Part shown: positions 34,390 through 47,323 of the stretch, piece by piece
How the letters are laid out: each line of letters starts with the position of its first letter
Numbering within the stretch: the first letter of the stretch is position 1
Source: Elymus sibiricus
Taxonomy: Eukaryota > Streptophyta > Magnoliopsida > Poales > Poaceae
NCBI GenBank assembly: GCA_039707655.1
Contig: CM077668.1
Span: 65,985,086-66,049,085, forward strand
DNA length: 64,000 nucleotides
Direction: 5' to 3'
Position numbers and translations under genes: made by a program
The notes under the pieces: generated by a model
What the model saw: the letters and a program-made list of their open reading frames with translations, nothing else
What the model was told of the DNA's origin: nothing
Databases searched by the model: none

Positions 34390-35040
34390 ACAGAGAGCAT
34401 AGATGTTGTGCAGACTGAGAAAATCATATCGCACACGGATTAAACTACGGAACCCGTCGGTGATGATTTCATCAATCGCTGACAATTGTTTACCAGCAAG
34501 CGTTTGCCCACAACACACACGGGTTATTAGCAGGAATCGTCTGTGTTGTTATCGGTCTTCCCACACATTTCTGATTACTGACCTGTTTGCTGCGTATCAC
34601 ACACATCTGGTTAAGTTGAACCGTTTCTGTTGTGTTGGGTAATCGCAAACGGTTCATTCGAGTTAACCGCATGCGTATATCGCACACACCTTGATCTGCC
34701 TGACCGTTGCTGTTGTGTTGGGTAATCACAAACAGTTCATCCGACTGAACTGTATGTCGTGTATCGCACACACCTCGAACTGGCTGCCCATTTCTGTTGT
34801 GTTGGGTAATCACAAACAGTTCATCCGAGTGAACTGTATGTCGTGTATCGCACACACCTCGAACAGGCTGCCCGTTTTTGTTGTTCTGCCTCATCGCAAA
34901 CAGTTCGTATGGATCAACCGTATTCCATGTATCGCACACGCATCTCTAATCTGAATCGTTTTTATGTCTCCGGCATCGCACACAGTTTGGTCGCGGGGTC
35001 TCTGATTCATGTGTCACGTTAGCGGTCGCCTGCAGTAGTG
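34390..35040. repeat. CACTA subterminal repeats (CGCACACACCTCGAAC type)
   Basis: Units of about 90 bp repeat four to five times. Each contains TGTTGTGTTGGGTAATCRCA, AACAGTTCATCCGA and TGTATCGCACACACCTCGAA. The best copies lie at 34632-34920. The motif differs from the other three CACTA families in the window. Confidence 0.85.
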
Positions 35041-36727
35041 ATTGGAGACATTTCAATCAACCTCTCCAATTTCTTACATCCAAACAGAGCGTGAGAGAAT
35101 TCATTATTTGGCCCTATTTGAAAATGAGCTTCCTTATTTGGCCCAAGAAACTAAATTTTCCCAATTTGCCCCCCTATCTAATTTTGTTACTTCGATGACA
35201 TTTCCATCCATTTTTTCATCCAACGACGTTAGTTGACACATGAAACTACCGCTTTGCCCTCAATAATTTCTTCCTTGTTGGGCCCTCTATTCAAAATGGT
35301 CTTTCACGTGCCAGTTAACACTGTTGGATGGATATTTCATATACAAAACCAAACTTAGATAGAGCGCAAAATAGGGAAGAAATGTTGTTTTAGGGCAAAA
35401 TAGGGAAGCATATATTTTAATATAAGGCCAAATAAGGAATTCGCTCAATATCTATTGGGCCGAGCCCAGTACCACTTTGTGAGGGCCCACTGTGACGAGT
35501 GAACAAAACAACAACCACACGCGAAAATGCCAATCTCTTCGCCGTGTCATCTTCTAGGTCTTGCAGGAGACTCCATTCCTAAATCAAAATGTCATGCGGT
35601 GGCGACTCACTGGCCGTCGCGCCTATGTCCCTACCGGACGAAGACGATCGCCTCCGCGAGATCCTCGTATGTCTGCGTCCTTGCCGGAAGAAGACGGCTC
35701 TTCCTACTTATAAAGGTTGGAGTTGGTGGTGTGTTCACATGTGGAACCACCAACCTTCACCAATCAACAAATGCACCCCTATCCACATGTGGGATCAATA
35801 ACTTTCATCAATGAACAAATGCACCTCTACCTGCGAATGATACCAACAACCTTTACCAATAAACAAATGCACCCCTACCCACATGAGGGAAGAACAACCT
35901 TTAAAAACATAAATGAATGTCGCATGTGGGACCTACCACAAATAAACAACTACAATACTACCTTTATGTGTGATCAACACTTAAAGAAAGAACAAATAAC
36001 AAATGCATAAATGCAACTCCAACATTTGAACATTCGAAATGTTGTGTCTTGCAATGATCGCTTAACATTCTCCAATGCCCTCCGTATAATGTTTCATTGT
36101 ATTTTTGTTCTTTAATCATAAAGTACTAAAGTACGCGCAGAGGCCATATGGCACAATATTTTGATGACTTCCATAGCCATTGACCGAACTCCTCGTAATT
36201 TTTAATTTTGTGGCAACGCACATGCATTGTGCTACTGGAGTGTTATGATCATACTCCTATAAATGTGCAATTCAACAGTTTCACCATCCAAACATGATTT
36301 GGCATTGGTAAGATACCATGGATTCCAAGTACCAAATACACACCATCCAAACATTTGAATTTGCCTTCAAGCTCAATATCAATGCATAGATATATTTCGT
36401 ATTGGAGCCAATTCAATGCAGCTCTCCAATTTCTTACATCCAAAACAGAGCATGAGAGAATTCATTATTTGGCCCTATTTGAAAATGAGCTTCCTTACTT
36501 GGCCCTAAAAAATAAATTTTCCCAATTTGCCCCCCTATCTAAATTTTTCCTTCTATGATATTTCCAACCATGTTTTCATCTAACGGCGTTAATTGACACG
36601 TGAAAAGACCTTTTCGCCCTCAATAATGTCTTCCTTGTTGGGCCCTATATTCGAAATGGTCTTTCACGTGCCAGCTAACACTGTTGGATGGAAATATCAT
36701 ATATCGAACAAAATTTAGATAGAGCGC
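35041..36727 (+). repeat. F-box 5' tandem unit 1 and start of unit 2
   Basis: The host repeat resumes directly after the CACTA terminus. Landmark TTCTTACATCCAAA lies near 35070 and again near 36430, about 1.36 kb apart. Each unit holds a conserved upstream block and, about 520 bp after the landmark, an F-box start. Phrases CATTATTTGGCCCTATTTGA and AATAGGGAAGAAATG recur in every unit. Unit 2 is cut at 36727 by the solo LTR. Confidence 0.85.
35589..35801 (+). pseudogene. Truncated F-box copy, unit 1
   Basis: ATG 35589 starts MSCGGDSLAVAPMSLPDEDD, then RLREILVCLRPCRKK, the first half of an F-box. The rest of the F-box and the whole substrate-binding part are missing. The frame then runs into non-coding repeat and stops after 70 codons. 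A complete F-box would bind SKP1 in an SCF ubiquitin ligase; this fragment lacks the second half of that surface. Confidence 0.65.
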
Positions 36728-37698
36728 TGCTACTTGTGATCTGCGTTGGTTTTTCCCTGAAGAGGAAGGGATGATGCAGTACAGTAGAGATAAGTATTTC
36801 CCTCAGTTATGAAACCAAGGTTATCAATCCAGTAGGAGAATCACACAACACCTCGTTAACAGCACCTGCACACAAACAACAAATCCTTGCACCCAACGCT
36901 TACAAGGGGTTGTCAATCCCTTGGCGGTTAATTGCAAGATTAAATGGTATGGTGATAGATAAATAGATTGAACAAAAATACAAAATAAAATAAATAAAGA
37001 AAAAGTGCAGCAAGGTATTTTTAGGATTTTTAATATATGATTTAGATAGACCCGGGGGCCATAGTTTTCACTAGAGGCTTCTCTCATAAAAATAGGATAC
37101 GGTGGGTAAACAAATTACTGTTGGGCAATTGATAGAAAAGCAAATAATCATGACGATATCCAAGGCAATGATCATGTATATAGGCATCACGTCCGAGACA
37201 AGTAGACCTACTCCTGCCTGCATCTACTACTATTACTCCACACATCGACCGCTATCCAGCATGCATCTAGTGTATTAAGTCCATAAAGAACGGAGTAACG
37301 CCTTAAGCAAGATGACATGATGTAGACAAAGTAAACTCATGAATGAATAAACCCCATATTTTTACCCTTAATAGCAACGATACATACGTGTCATGTCCCT
37401 TTCTGTCACTGGGATTGAGCACCGCAAGATCGAACCCATTACAAAGCACCTCTCCCATTGCAAGATAAAACAATCTAGTTGGCCAAACCAAATCAATAGA
37501 TCAGAGAGAAATACGAAGCTATAATAATCATGCATAAAAGAGTTCAGAGAAAACTCAAATAATATTCATGGATAATCTGATCATAAACTCACAATTCATC
37601 GGATCCCAACAAACACACCGCAAAAAGTGATTACATCGGATAGAACTCCAAGAATATCGAGGAGAACATTGTATTGAAGATCAAAAAGAGAGAAGAAG

Positions 37699-40600
37699 TG
37701 TAACACCCCAAAAATTTAACCATATTTTTATTAAGTAAAATTTGGCCAGAAATAAAATTTGGAATTATTTTAGGTCTTTTATTTATTTTAGAGTATTTTC
37801 TATTTTTGTTTTCAAAACTCTTCCCTCCATTTAGAATTTTATTTTTTGTAAAATATTGTGGGATTTGGTAGTTTTCTTAAATCAATTCAATTATATCTTA
37901 AATAACAATAGGAAATATTTTCATAATAAAATTTTGCCCAAGATAATTCTTTTAAAGGCATTTTAGACACTTTAAATGCTTCTGTTGCACTACAACCATT
38001 TTAAATAATTCTTTAAAAATTCCACAAATATTATGAGGGGTCAAGTGATGCCTACAGATCACTTTTATGCAAAAACCCAGCATGGCCTTTTGAAAATTTT
38101 GAGCAAAACATCCTCTCTTTTTTTCTAGTCCAGATTCAGCTTTGAACTACAACCTCAATTTTTCTTGCTCCAAAAATTCTGAAATTATTCCAGCTTATAG
38201 TCCTTCCAACCAAACCCTTAAGTCCAGGAGATCAGCCCCATTTGCATCATTTAGATCCACCAAATAAGTCTCTGCATTTTCAGTCCAGAACTGAATTTCT
38301 TCTAAACTTGCATTAGCAAGTTTTCTCTTTTCACAAATCAACTCTACTAGCATCTCTACCATCCAAAGAGACACCATTCTGCCAAGTATCACTTCCAAAA
38401 GAATTCTCTAAATGGCCATAGCATTCTGTCAAGCACCTTGTGTGCATGACAGAAATTTTGCCCCTTCCTAAACTGCATTAGGAATTTGCTCCTCTATCCA
38501 AAATAGTATGTCCAACATCCTCACCATCCCTAGTAGCATCACCATACCAAAATTCAGCCCAATTGGACAAGCCTAGGCTGCTCTGGCATTTGATCGAGCA
38601 GCTGGTCGGCGTGCCAGAACGCCTCACTGCACCCCGCCGACGCCCGAGCCGCTGCCGCTGCCCTGCTGCCTTCCCTTGGCTTGCCCCGCACGCTCTGCTG
38701 GCCGCCTACGCCGGCCACAGCCTCCCCCGTGTCTTCCCGCACCGGAGGTTCCCCCCTGGCGCCTGCCAGCCACCGACCCGAGCCGCCGCCGCCTTCATAC
38801 ACTCGGGCACGGCACCGCCCGAGCCGTTTGACCCCGCCAGTGCATCCCCTCCTTAATGGCTAACTACCCGGCCTCATCCGCAGCCGCTGACCTCCAACGC
38901 CCTCTCACCGGCCTCGCCACCGCCCTCCTGTGTCATTAATGGCCGCCGCCGATGTGCCGTTCTCTGTAAGCCTCGAAACCGACCTCCTTCTCCCTATAAA
39001 TCCCACCCCGAGGCTGCCTATCCATCACACACCTCCCCTACTCCCTCTGGTGAGCTTCCCCGAGCACCCAATCAACTGGAGAAGGCCGTCTCCCACGTCT
39101 CCGGCAGCTTCTGCCGCCGCCGTCTTCTTGTTGATTCCGGCGCCACCCGAGCCTATCCCTCTCCATTCTCTCCACCACTCAACTCCTAGAGCACCTGCAA
39201 GTCCATGCCACCCACCAATTTCATCTAACAGAGCTCGAGGTCGGAGTTTCTCTTTCGCCCGACGCCGCCGTCCGCCAAGGACCTCGCCGCCGGCGACTCC
39301 GTCCACTCCGGCGACCAAGGAGGGTACCGGAAGGACCGCCCGAACCTCTGAGCACAACGGTGGTCTCGTCTCCCCGAACGGTGCTGCCGTTCGCCGGCGA
39401 CGATCGCCGGAGCACCGTCTCTGTTCTGTCGCGGGAAGAAGACATGGGCGGACCAGTCAAACATGACAGGTGAGCCCCGTGGGACCCACCGTCAGTGACC
39501 CTGGCCACGCCAGCTCACCCGTAAGTGGAGGCGGCTTTTCGGAGTACACCTTCGACGTGTCAACTCTCCCACGCGGCTGATCGACTGGGCTTGGCCCAGT
39601 AGCGCCAGATGGCTAAGTTTCGCCCATGGCGCTCTTCTGTCCTTTTCTTTTTCTTTTCCAGTAGGTTTCAATTAATTCTACCGAATTCATTTCTAAACCA
39701 AATTTTGTGATTCAAATTTCTAAATACTTCTAAATTCATTCTCTATTTATACAGCTAGGGTGAACATTTTTCCTACGGCTAAGTTCTGCCTAACCTAATT
39801 AAGTAAGCCATTTCCTTTTAAAAGTCAACTTAGATAACCCCTAGAATATTCATTTCAACTCCAAATAATTTGATTCTTTTTCTGTAATTCCTCATTTTTC
39901 ATCTAGTTTATTTTAGGATTTATTGTAAAATTTTCCAAACAACTTTTTCGTACTGTTTTTGCTTTATGTGGTAATTTCAATATTTTTGAAAATAGGAAAT
40001 GGAGGGAAGATAAAATTTTCAAAACTTTTGGAGTGCACCCAATATTTCTGAATGATCAAGGCAAGCATTTTGAACACTTGATATGGTGTTTGCATGGTTA
40101 AATATTTGCTCGAATAATTGAATCATGCATAGGTTGAATTCAAATTTGCATATTGCTAGTTATGCATGCATGAACCCTTGAAAATATTTTATCTCCATTT
40201 AATATGAAGTATGAGTGAGCATGGTTATTTTCACAGGCCCATGTTGGTTCGGACTAATCTGCAGGAAAGAATCAGTCACGGGAAACGTGACCGTGAAACT
40301 GAAATCTCGTTGTGACGAGAACGATCATTTAGGGCATGTTGGGACATGCCAGATGGTGACCCTGTTGGGTGTTACCGAGGAAATATGTTGTGCTAACCAC
40401 TGCAGGAAAAAAATTAAACCTCCTGAGTCGACCGTAGATCGAGTCTTGTTCCGGTAACCCCCAAACTTGATCTGTGCTACCACATGTCCCTGCCGCAGGT
40501 AGGGTATGGTTTAGTAAGTTGATAACCCCTTTCCTGCACACACCATACAGAGAGGCCATAGTGAAAGATACCATTGATCACTGGTAGGCATGTCACTTGG

Positions 40601-41928
40601 TCAGGGGGCATGGGTGTCTCCGGTTGTAGCCGGAGTGGGGTCACACCCCTGTTTGCGCGCCGATATAAATATTTTGATCCCATGCTATTGGAGGCCGTTG
40701 AATGAGGCCTTCCCACTTAGAGTTTTACTTTATCATTGCCTTGGGTGATTCCTGGCTTTGATGAGTTAAGCTGGTGTGTGCTAGTTAGGTGTGTTTTCAA
40801 CCCAAAGGCCGTAATGGGAATTAGTCAGTGTCTCGGTGCTGGCTAAAGAAATCCTTTACTTGTGGGTAAAGAGTACACCCTCTGCAGAGTTATACCTATT
40901 CGAATAGCTGTGTCCGCGGTTAAGGACTACAGTCTGGGTTGGTCAAGTGTCGGTCTTAGTGTCGGTCTCCGGAGGAAATAATTAAATTGAGCATGAATTA
41001 TTTTGCAGAATGATTATTACCACTACTGACGCTATCATGAATATTATTGTTGTCATGAATATTATTGTTATTATTATGGACTAACCGTTTCTCTTATTTT
41101 TATTTTCTGAGTATCTCATGGGATGGCTAGACTACCCGGATACTCATTTATTTTCAAGACCTCTCGTGGCGTCGCTTGAGTCTCAGATGGTCCTGTCTCG
41201 TCCGATTCTCTTTTAGACACCCGTTTGGCATTTCTTTTCAAGACCGACCGTGGCGTCACTTTTAGACGCCCGACTGGCATTTCTTTTCAAGACCTCTCGT
41301 GGCGTCGCTTGAGTTAATGGGCGGTCTGTCTCGCCCGATACTCTTTTAGACACCCGTTTGGCATTTCTTCCGATTTCTCGGGCGGTTCAGTATCGCCCGA
41401 TTGTCCACTTTTAATTTTTCTTGGTTTATCACTAACAACTTAATATTTATGCACATGCTAATAATTATCATGACCTGTTTTAAATTTCAGTTAGCATGAG
41501 CATATCATTTAATCCATCATGAGCATATGCATTCAGTATATCTTTTGTTCATTATGTTTGCGAGTACATTCAAACGTACTCACAGGCTTGTCCCTGGCTA
41601 ATTAATTGGCCAGGTCAGGATTTCTACAAGGAGTATTACTATGACATCCATGCGGAGCCTAGGATAGCAGCCACGCGGGATAGGAATTATCCGGGTCAGC
41701 TGTTCCTGTGGAATGGAGCCCCATCGACATTGGAGAACCACGAGCCGCTTCCGTCATCCTCACTAGAAATCATTGTTGTATCATTAGACCATTATGGTCT
41801 TGTATCCAATTCTTGTAATTGCTTGGTAATCTGTAACAAGGACGTGTCCACCAGTAACAGTAATCCTGGGCTGGTGGCACGAGGGGTTAATTTCTGGGAT
41901 ATCATGACCCGGAAATCCGGCCCCGACA
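37699..41928 (+). repeat. 5' LTR of the LARD-like element
   Basis: The 4,230-bp LTR contains a likely promoter CTATAAATCC at about 38992, followed by GC-rich transcribed sequence to about 39480 with chance ORFs. Near 41150-41400 short repeats of TTTTAGACRCCCGTTTGGCA and CTCGTGGCGTCGCTTGAGT occur. There is no plausible gene. Confidence 0.75.
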
Positions 41929-42451
41929 GCCTTGGTATCAGAGCCAGGTTGACCATTGGCTAATCCTATCTTAGCCTGGTCACTATCCTTAGGTTTCCAC
42001 ACCGTCCAAATCTTTTCCTATCCGTAGCCAAGCCCATCTCATCCGATAAGCCTACGCAGTGGCCAGCCGACAACTTTTGACATTCGGTGCCCAACCTATC
42101 AGCCCTGCCCATAGGCCGTCTGCCTGTGGCCGACACCTGAGTTGTACCATCCACAAGCGTGCGATGAAAGACTCCACTGACCTATAAAGGAAGCCTTGCC
42201 CAACTCAGCACCAGGAACCCTTCCGCAAGACCCCGTAGATCCTACCTTCGAAACGTAGACGATTATGAGCGTGGTTGCTGCTGCATCCAGCACTTATTTT
42301 CGTGACGCAATTTTTGCGATGTATTTTAGGGCGTATATCATAAGTGCATTGCTATGTTTGCATTCCGCATAATATTATTTGTTGTAATATGCATTTAGTT
42401 CTTCCGCCTTAACAAATCTCGAGGACGAGATTTTCTTAAGGGGGTAGAGTT

Positions 42452-42834
42452 TGTAACACCCCAAAAATTTAACCATATTTTTATTAAGTAAAATTTGGCC
42501 AGAAATAAAATTTGGAATTATTTTAGGTCTTTTATTTATTTTAGAGTATTTTCTATTTTTGTTTTCAAAATTCTTCCCTCCATTTAGAATTTTTTTTTTG
42601 TAAAATATTGTGGGATTTGGTAGTTATCTTAAATCAATTCAATTATATCTTAAATAAAAATAGGAAATATTTTCATAATAAAATTTTGCCCAAGATAATT
42701 CTTTTAAAGGCATTTTCAACACTTTAAATGCTTCTGTTGCACTACAACCATTTTAAATAATTCTTTAAAAATTCCACAAATATTATGAGGGGTCAAGTGA
42801 TGCCTACAGATCACTTTTATGCAAAAACCCAGCA
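42452..42834 (+). repeat. Truncated 3' LTR of the LARD-like element
   Basis: This repeats the first 380 or so bases of the 5' LTR with roughly five substitutions and one short length change by eye. It ends abruptly at AAACCCAGCA, where sequence of the host solo LTR resumes. Confidence 0.85.
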
Positions 42835-43388
42835 CAAGCCACCAGGGCACGCCCCCCCTAGGGCGCGCCGTGGTGCCTCATGGGCCAATGCTTCATCTTC
42901 TGGCCCTCTCCCGAAGCTTCCAGTACTTGTTATGTCCAGAAAAAAATCTCCAAAAAGTTTCGTGGCATTTGGACTTCGTTTGGTACTGATATTCTGGAAA
43001 ACCAAAAACAGGCAAAAAAACAGCAACTGGCACTGGGCACTAAGTTAATAGGTTAGTCCCAAAAAATGATATATAATTGTTGTAAATGTATATAAAAACA
43101 TCCAAGATTGATAATATAATAGCATGGAACAATCAAAAATTATAGATACGTTGGAGACGTATCAAGCGCCAAATAGGGAAGAAATGTAGTTTTACGAAAA
43201 AATAGGGAAGCATATTTTAAAATAAGGCCAAATAAGGAATTCTCTCAATATCTATTGGGTCGGGCCCAGTACCACCTTGTGAGGGCCCACTACAATGAGT
43301 GAACAAAAAAACAACCACACACGAAAACTCCAATCACTTCCCCGTGTCATCTTCTAGGTCTTGCCGGAGACTCCATTTCCGAATCAAA

Positions 43389-43514
43389 ATGTCCTGCGAT
43401 GGTGACCCACCGGTGGTCTCACCTACGTCCCTACCAGACGAAGACGATCACCTCCGCGAGATCCTCGTATGTCTTTGTCCCTGCCGGAAGAAGACTGTCT
43501 CTTCCTACTTATAA
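43389..43514 (+). pseudogene. Truncated F-box copy, unit 2
   Basis: ATG 43389 begins MSCDGDPPVVSPTSLPDEDD and continues HLREILVCLCPCRKKTVSSYL to a stop, 41 codons. Only the N-terminal half of the F-box remains. The upstream block is separated from its own repeat landmark by the solo LTR. Confidence 0.62.
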
Positions 43515-43969
43515 AGGTTCGAGTTGGTGGTGTGTTCACATGTGTAACCAGCAACCTTCACCAATAAAGATATGCACCACTATCCACATGTGGGATCAAC
43601 TACTTTCATCAATGAACAAATGCACCTCTACCCACAAATGAGACCAAGAACCTTTACCAATAAACAAATGCACCCCTACCCACATGTGGGACCAACAACC
43701 TATAAAAACATAAATAAATTTACTTCTACTCACATGTGGGACCTACCACAAATAAACAACTACAATATTACTTTTATGTGTGATCAACACTTAAAGAAAG
43801 AACAAATAACGAATGCATAAATGCAACTCCAACTCAAAATAATGCTCTTGTTTTTAGTTTCTTCCTAACCAATTTCTTCTCGTTCTATATCATAGAAATA
43901 TGAGAGTGAACAAATTGTAATTCCAAAGCGAGATAGCCATTGTCCTACCCGATCCACCACCATGTCTTA

Positions 43970-44440
43970 CATCCAAACAGAGCTTGAGAGAACTCATTAT
44001 TTGGCCCAATTTTAAAATGAGCTTCCTTATTTGGCCCTAAAAAAATAAGTTTTCCCTATTTGCCCCTATCTAAATTTGTTCCTTCAGTGACATTTCCATT
44101 AATTAATTCATCCAATAGCATTAATTGACATGTGAAAAGACCGTTTTTCCCTCAACAATTTCTTCCTTGTTGGGCCCTCTATTCAAAATGGTCTTTCAGG
44201 TGCCAGCTAACACTGTTGGATGGAAACGTCATATACGGCACAAAATTTTGAGAAAGAGCCAAATAGGGAAGAAATGTTGTTTTAGGGCAAAATAGGGAAG
44301 CATATTTTAAAATAAGGTCAAATAAGGAATTCTCAATATCTATTAGGTCAGGCCCAGTACCACCTGGCCAGGGCCCACTGCAACGAGTGAACACAACAAC
44401 AACCACACGTGAAAATGCCAATCTCTTCCCCTTTTGCACC
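43970..44440 (+). repeat. Upstream block without F-box (internal deletion)
   Basis: The conserved block runs as far as ATGCCAATCTCTTCCCC. At about 44434 it joins the downstream phrase GCACCACTACCCACATGTGG, with the F-box start and TATA-like CTTATAAAGG missing. This explains the longer spacing between units 2 and 3. Confidence 0.7.
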
Positions 44441-45676
44441 ACTACCCACATGTGGGACCAATAACCTTCTACTCACATGTCGGACCTACCACAAATAAAC
44501 GACTACAATAGTACTTTTATGTGTGATAAACACTTAAAGAAAGAATAAATAACAAATGCATAAAATGCAACTCCAACTCAAAATAATGCTTTTGTTTTTA
44601 GTTTCTTCCTAACCATTTTCTTCTGGTTCTATATCACATAAATATAAGAGTGAACAAATTGTAATTCCAAAGCGACGATAGCCATTGTCCTACCAGATCC
44701 ATGACCATGTGTCTTGTGTAGTGAACATATTATTTGTCTCTTCCCATATATTTGAACAGTTGAAATGTTGTTACTTGCAATGATCTCTTAGAATTCTCTA
44801 ATTCCCTCCGTATAATTTTTCATTGTATTTTTGTTCTTTTTAATCATAAAGTAGTAAAGTACGCGCAAAGGCCACATGGTACAATATTTTGATGACTTCC
44901 TGAGCCATTGACGGAACTCCTCGTAATTTGTAATTTTTAGCAACGCATGGTCATTATGCTAGTGAAGTATAATGATCATAATCCTATAAATGTGCAATTC
45001 AACAATTTCACCATCCAAACAGGATGTGGCATTGGCAAGCTGCCATGGGTTCCAAGTGCCAAATACACGCCATCCAAACACTAGAATCTGCATTCAAGCT
45101 CAATATCTATCCATAGAGATATTTGGTATTGGAGACAATTCAATCCACCTCTCCAATTTCTTACATCCAAACAGAGCGTGAGAGAATTCATTATTTGGCC
45201 CTATTTGAAAATGAGATTCCTTATTTGGCCCTAAAAAATAAATTTTCCCAATTTGCCTCCTATCTAAATTTTTTGCTTCTATGACATTTCCATACATTTT
45301 TCATCAAACGACGTTAATTGACAGGTGAAAAGACCGTTTTGCCCTTAATAATTTCTTCCTTGTTGGGTCCTCTATTCTGAATGGTCTTTCACGTGCCAGC
45401 TAATATTATATTGTTAGATGGAAATATCATATACGAAATAAAATAAAGATAGAGCGCCAAATAGGGAAGAAATGTTGTTTTAGGGCAAAATAGCAAAGCA
45501 TATTTTAAATAAGGCCAAATAAGGAATTCTCACAATAACTATTGGGTCGGTACCATTACCAACTTGTGAGGGCCCACTTCGACAAGTGAACAAAACAACA
45601 ACCACACGTGAAAAACGCAAGTCTCCTCCCCGTGTCATCTTCTAGGTCTTGCCAGAGACTCCATTCCCTAATCAAA

Positions 45677-45928
45677 ATGTCATGTGGTGGCAACTTACCG
45701 GTGGTCGCGCCTACGTCCCTACCAGACGAACGGATCACCTCCGCGAGATCCTCGTATGTCTGTGTCCCTGTCGGAAGAAGACGGTATCCTCCTACTTATA
45801 AAAGTTGGACTTGGTGGTGCGTTCACATGTGGAACTACCAACCTTCACCAATAAAAAAATGCACCCCTATCCACATGTGGGATCAACAACTATCATCAAT
45901 TAACAAAGGCACCTCTACCCGCAGATAA
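45677..45928 (+). pseudogene. Truncated and frameshifted F-box copy, unit 3
   Basis: ATG 45677 starts MSCGGNLPVVAPTSLPDE, then a small deletion near 45730 shifts the frame, so the LREIL core is lost. A non-homologous tail runs to 45928. It is a relic of the same start as the other units. Confidence 0.6.
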
Positions 45929-47197
45929 GACCAACAACCTTTACCAATAAACAAATGCACCCCTACCCACATGTGGGACCAACAACCTTTCAAAACATAA
46001 ATAAATGTACTTCTACTCACATGTGGGATCTACCACAAATAAACAACTACATTACTACTTTTATGTGTGATCAACACTTAAAGAAAGAACAAATAACAAA
46101 TGCATAAATCCAACTCCAGCTCAAAATAGTGTTTCTTTTAGTTTCTTCCTAACGAATTTCTTCTGGTTTTATATCATGGAAATATGAGAGTGAACAAATT
46201 TTAATTCCAAAGCGACATTAACCATTGTTCTACCCGATCCACGGCGTTGTGTCTTGTGTAGTCAACTTACTAATTGTCTATTCCCATATATTTGAACATT
46301 CAAAATGTTGTGTCTTGATATGATCACTTAAGATTCTCCAATGCCCTCCGTATAAATTTTTATTGTATTTTGTTCTTTTTTAGTATGTGCAAAGGCCACA
46401 TGGCACAATATTTTGATGACCTCGCGAGCCATTAACCGAACTCCTCGTAATTTTAAATTTCATAGCAACGGACAAGCATTGTGCTAGTGGAGTATAATGA
46501 GCATACTCCTATAAATGTGCAATTCAACAATTACACCATCCAAACAGGATTTGCCGTGGTAAGCTGCCATGGATTTCAAGTGCCAAATACACGCCATCCA
46601 AACATTAGAATTTGCATTCAATCTCAACATCAATAAATAGAGCAATTTGTTATTGCAGCCAATTCAATGCAGCTCTCCAATGTCTTACATCCAAACAGAG
46701 CTTGAGAGAATTCACTATTTGGCCCTATTTGAAAATGGGCTTCCTTATTTGGCCCTAAAAAATAAATTTTCCCTATTTGCCGCCTATCTAAATTTGTTCC
46801 TTCTATGACATTTCCATCCATTTTTCATCCAACGATATTAATTGACACGTGAAAAGATCGTTTTGCCCACAATAATTTATTCCTTGTTGGGCCCTCTATT
46901 CAAAATGGTCTTTCACGTGCCAGCTAACACTGTTGGATGGAAATGTCATATACAAAATCAAACTTAGATAGAGCGCCAAATAGGGAAGAAATGTTGTTTT
47001 AGGGCAAAATAGGGAAGCATATATTTTAAAATAAGGCCAAATACGGAATTCCCTCAATATCTACTGGGTCGAGCCCAGTACCACCTTGTGAGGGCCCACT
47101 GCGAGGAGTGAACAAAACAACAACCACACGCGAAAACGCCAATCTCTTCCCCGTGTCATTTTCTAGGTCTTGCCGGAGACTACATTCCCAAATCAAA

Positions 47198-47323
47198 ATG
47201 TCCTGCGGTGGCGACTCACCGGCGGTCGCGCCTACATCCCTACCGGACGAAGACGATCACCTCCAAGAAATCCTCGTATGTCAGCGTCCCTACCGGAAGA
47301 AGATGGTCTCTTCCTACTTATAA
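47198..47323 (+). pseudogene. Truncated F-box copy, unit 4
   Basis: ATG 47198 starts MSCGGDSPAVAPTSLPDEDD and continues HLQEILVCQRPYRKKMVSSYL to a stop, 41 codons. Leu-Pro and EIL of the F-box first half remain and the second half is absent. Confidence 0.62.

Larger units (their letters stand above)
32029..35040 (+). mobile_element. CACTA element, right-hand remnant carrying non-transposase genes
   Basis: The right terminus is clear: the plus strand ends GCGGTCGCCTGCAGTAGTG at 35040, the complement of CACTACTGCAGGCGACCGC. Subterminal repeats precede it, and ATT at 35041-35043 is the probable target duplication, since other copies of the host repeat read GGTATTGGAG here. The left part is cut by the gypsy insertion at 32028 and is not in view. 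The remnant contains no transposase. It holds two divergently oriented pseudogenes, coiled-coil and exonuclease-like. Confidence 0.75.
37699..42834 (+). mobile_element. LARD-like LTR element: 4.2-kb LTR, 0.5-kb interior, truncated 3' LTR
   Basis: The 5' LTR 37699-41928 runs TGTAACACCCC...GGCCCCGACA. A primer-binding site TGGTATCAGAGCC (41933-41945) follows. The interior is only about 520 bp and has no coding capacity. A polypurine tract AAGGGGGTAGAG (about 42439-42449) precedes the 3' LTR start at 42452. The 3' LTR breaks off after 383 bp at 42834, with a few base changes from the 5' copy. The end matches no target duplication. The organisation suggests a large-LTR derivative of a gypsy element that depends on other copies for enzymes. 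Confidence 0.8.
36728..43164 (-). mobile_element. Gypsy solo LTR with nested LTR element
   Basis: Plus-strand ends are TGCTACTTGTG (36728) and GACGTATCA (43164), flanked by AGCGC on both sides (36723-36727, 43165-43169). There is no primer site, gag or second LTR, so it is a solo LTR left by recombination. It belongs to the same family as the split LTR at 19198-32028. It is interrupted at 37699-42834 by another element, and about 260 bp equivalent to 31431-31692 of the intact copy are missing at that junction. Confidence 0.88.

Noticed and set aside
34490..34954. Repetitive 149-codon ORF in the CACTA end
   Set aside because: It simply translates the 90-bp subterminal repeats; no protein function is indicated.
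38563..39508. Possible Pro/Ser-rich protein genes
   Set aside because: They lie within the 4.2-kb LTR around its promoter, have frames on both strands, and show no domain.
41966..42293. Short ORFs in the interior of the LARD-like element
   Set aside because: They are under 65 codons, have no gag or pol motif, and lie between the primer site and the polypurine tract of a deletion derivative.
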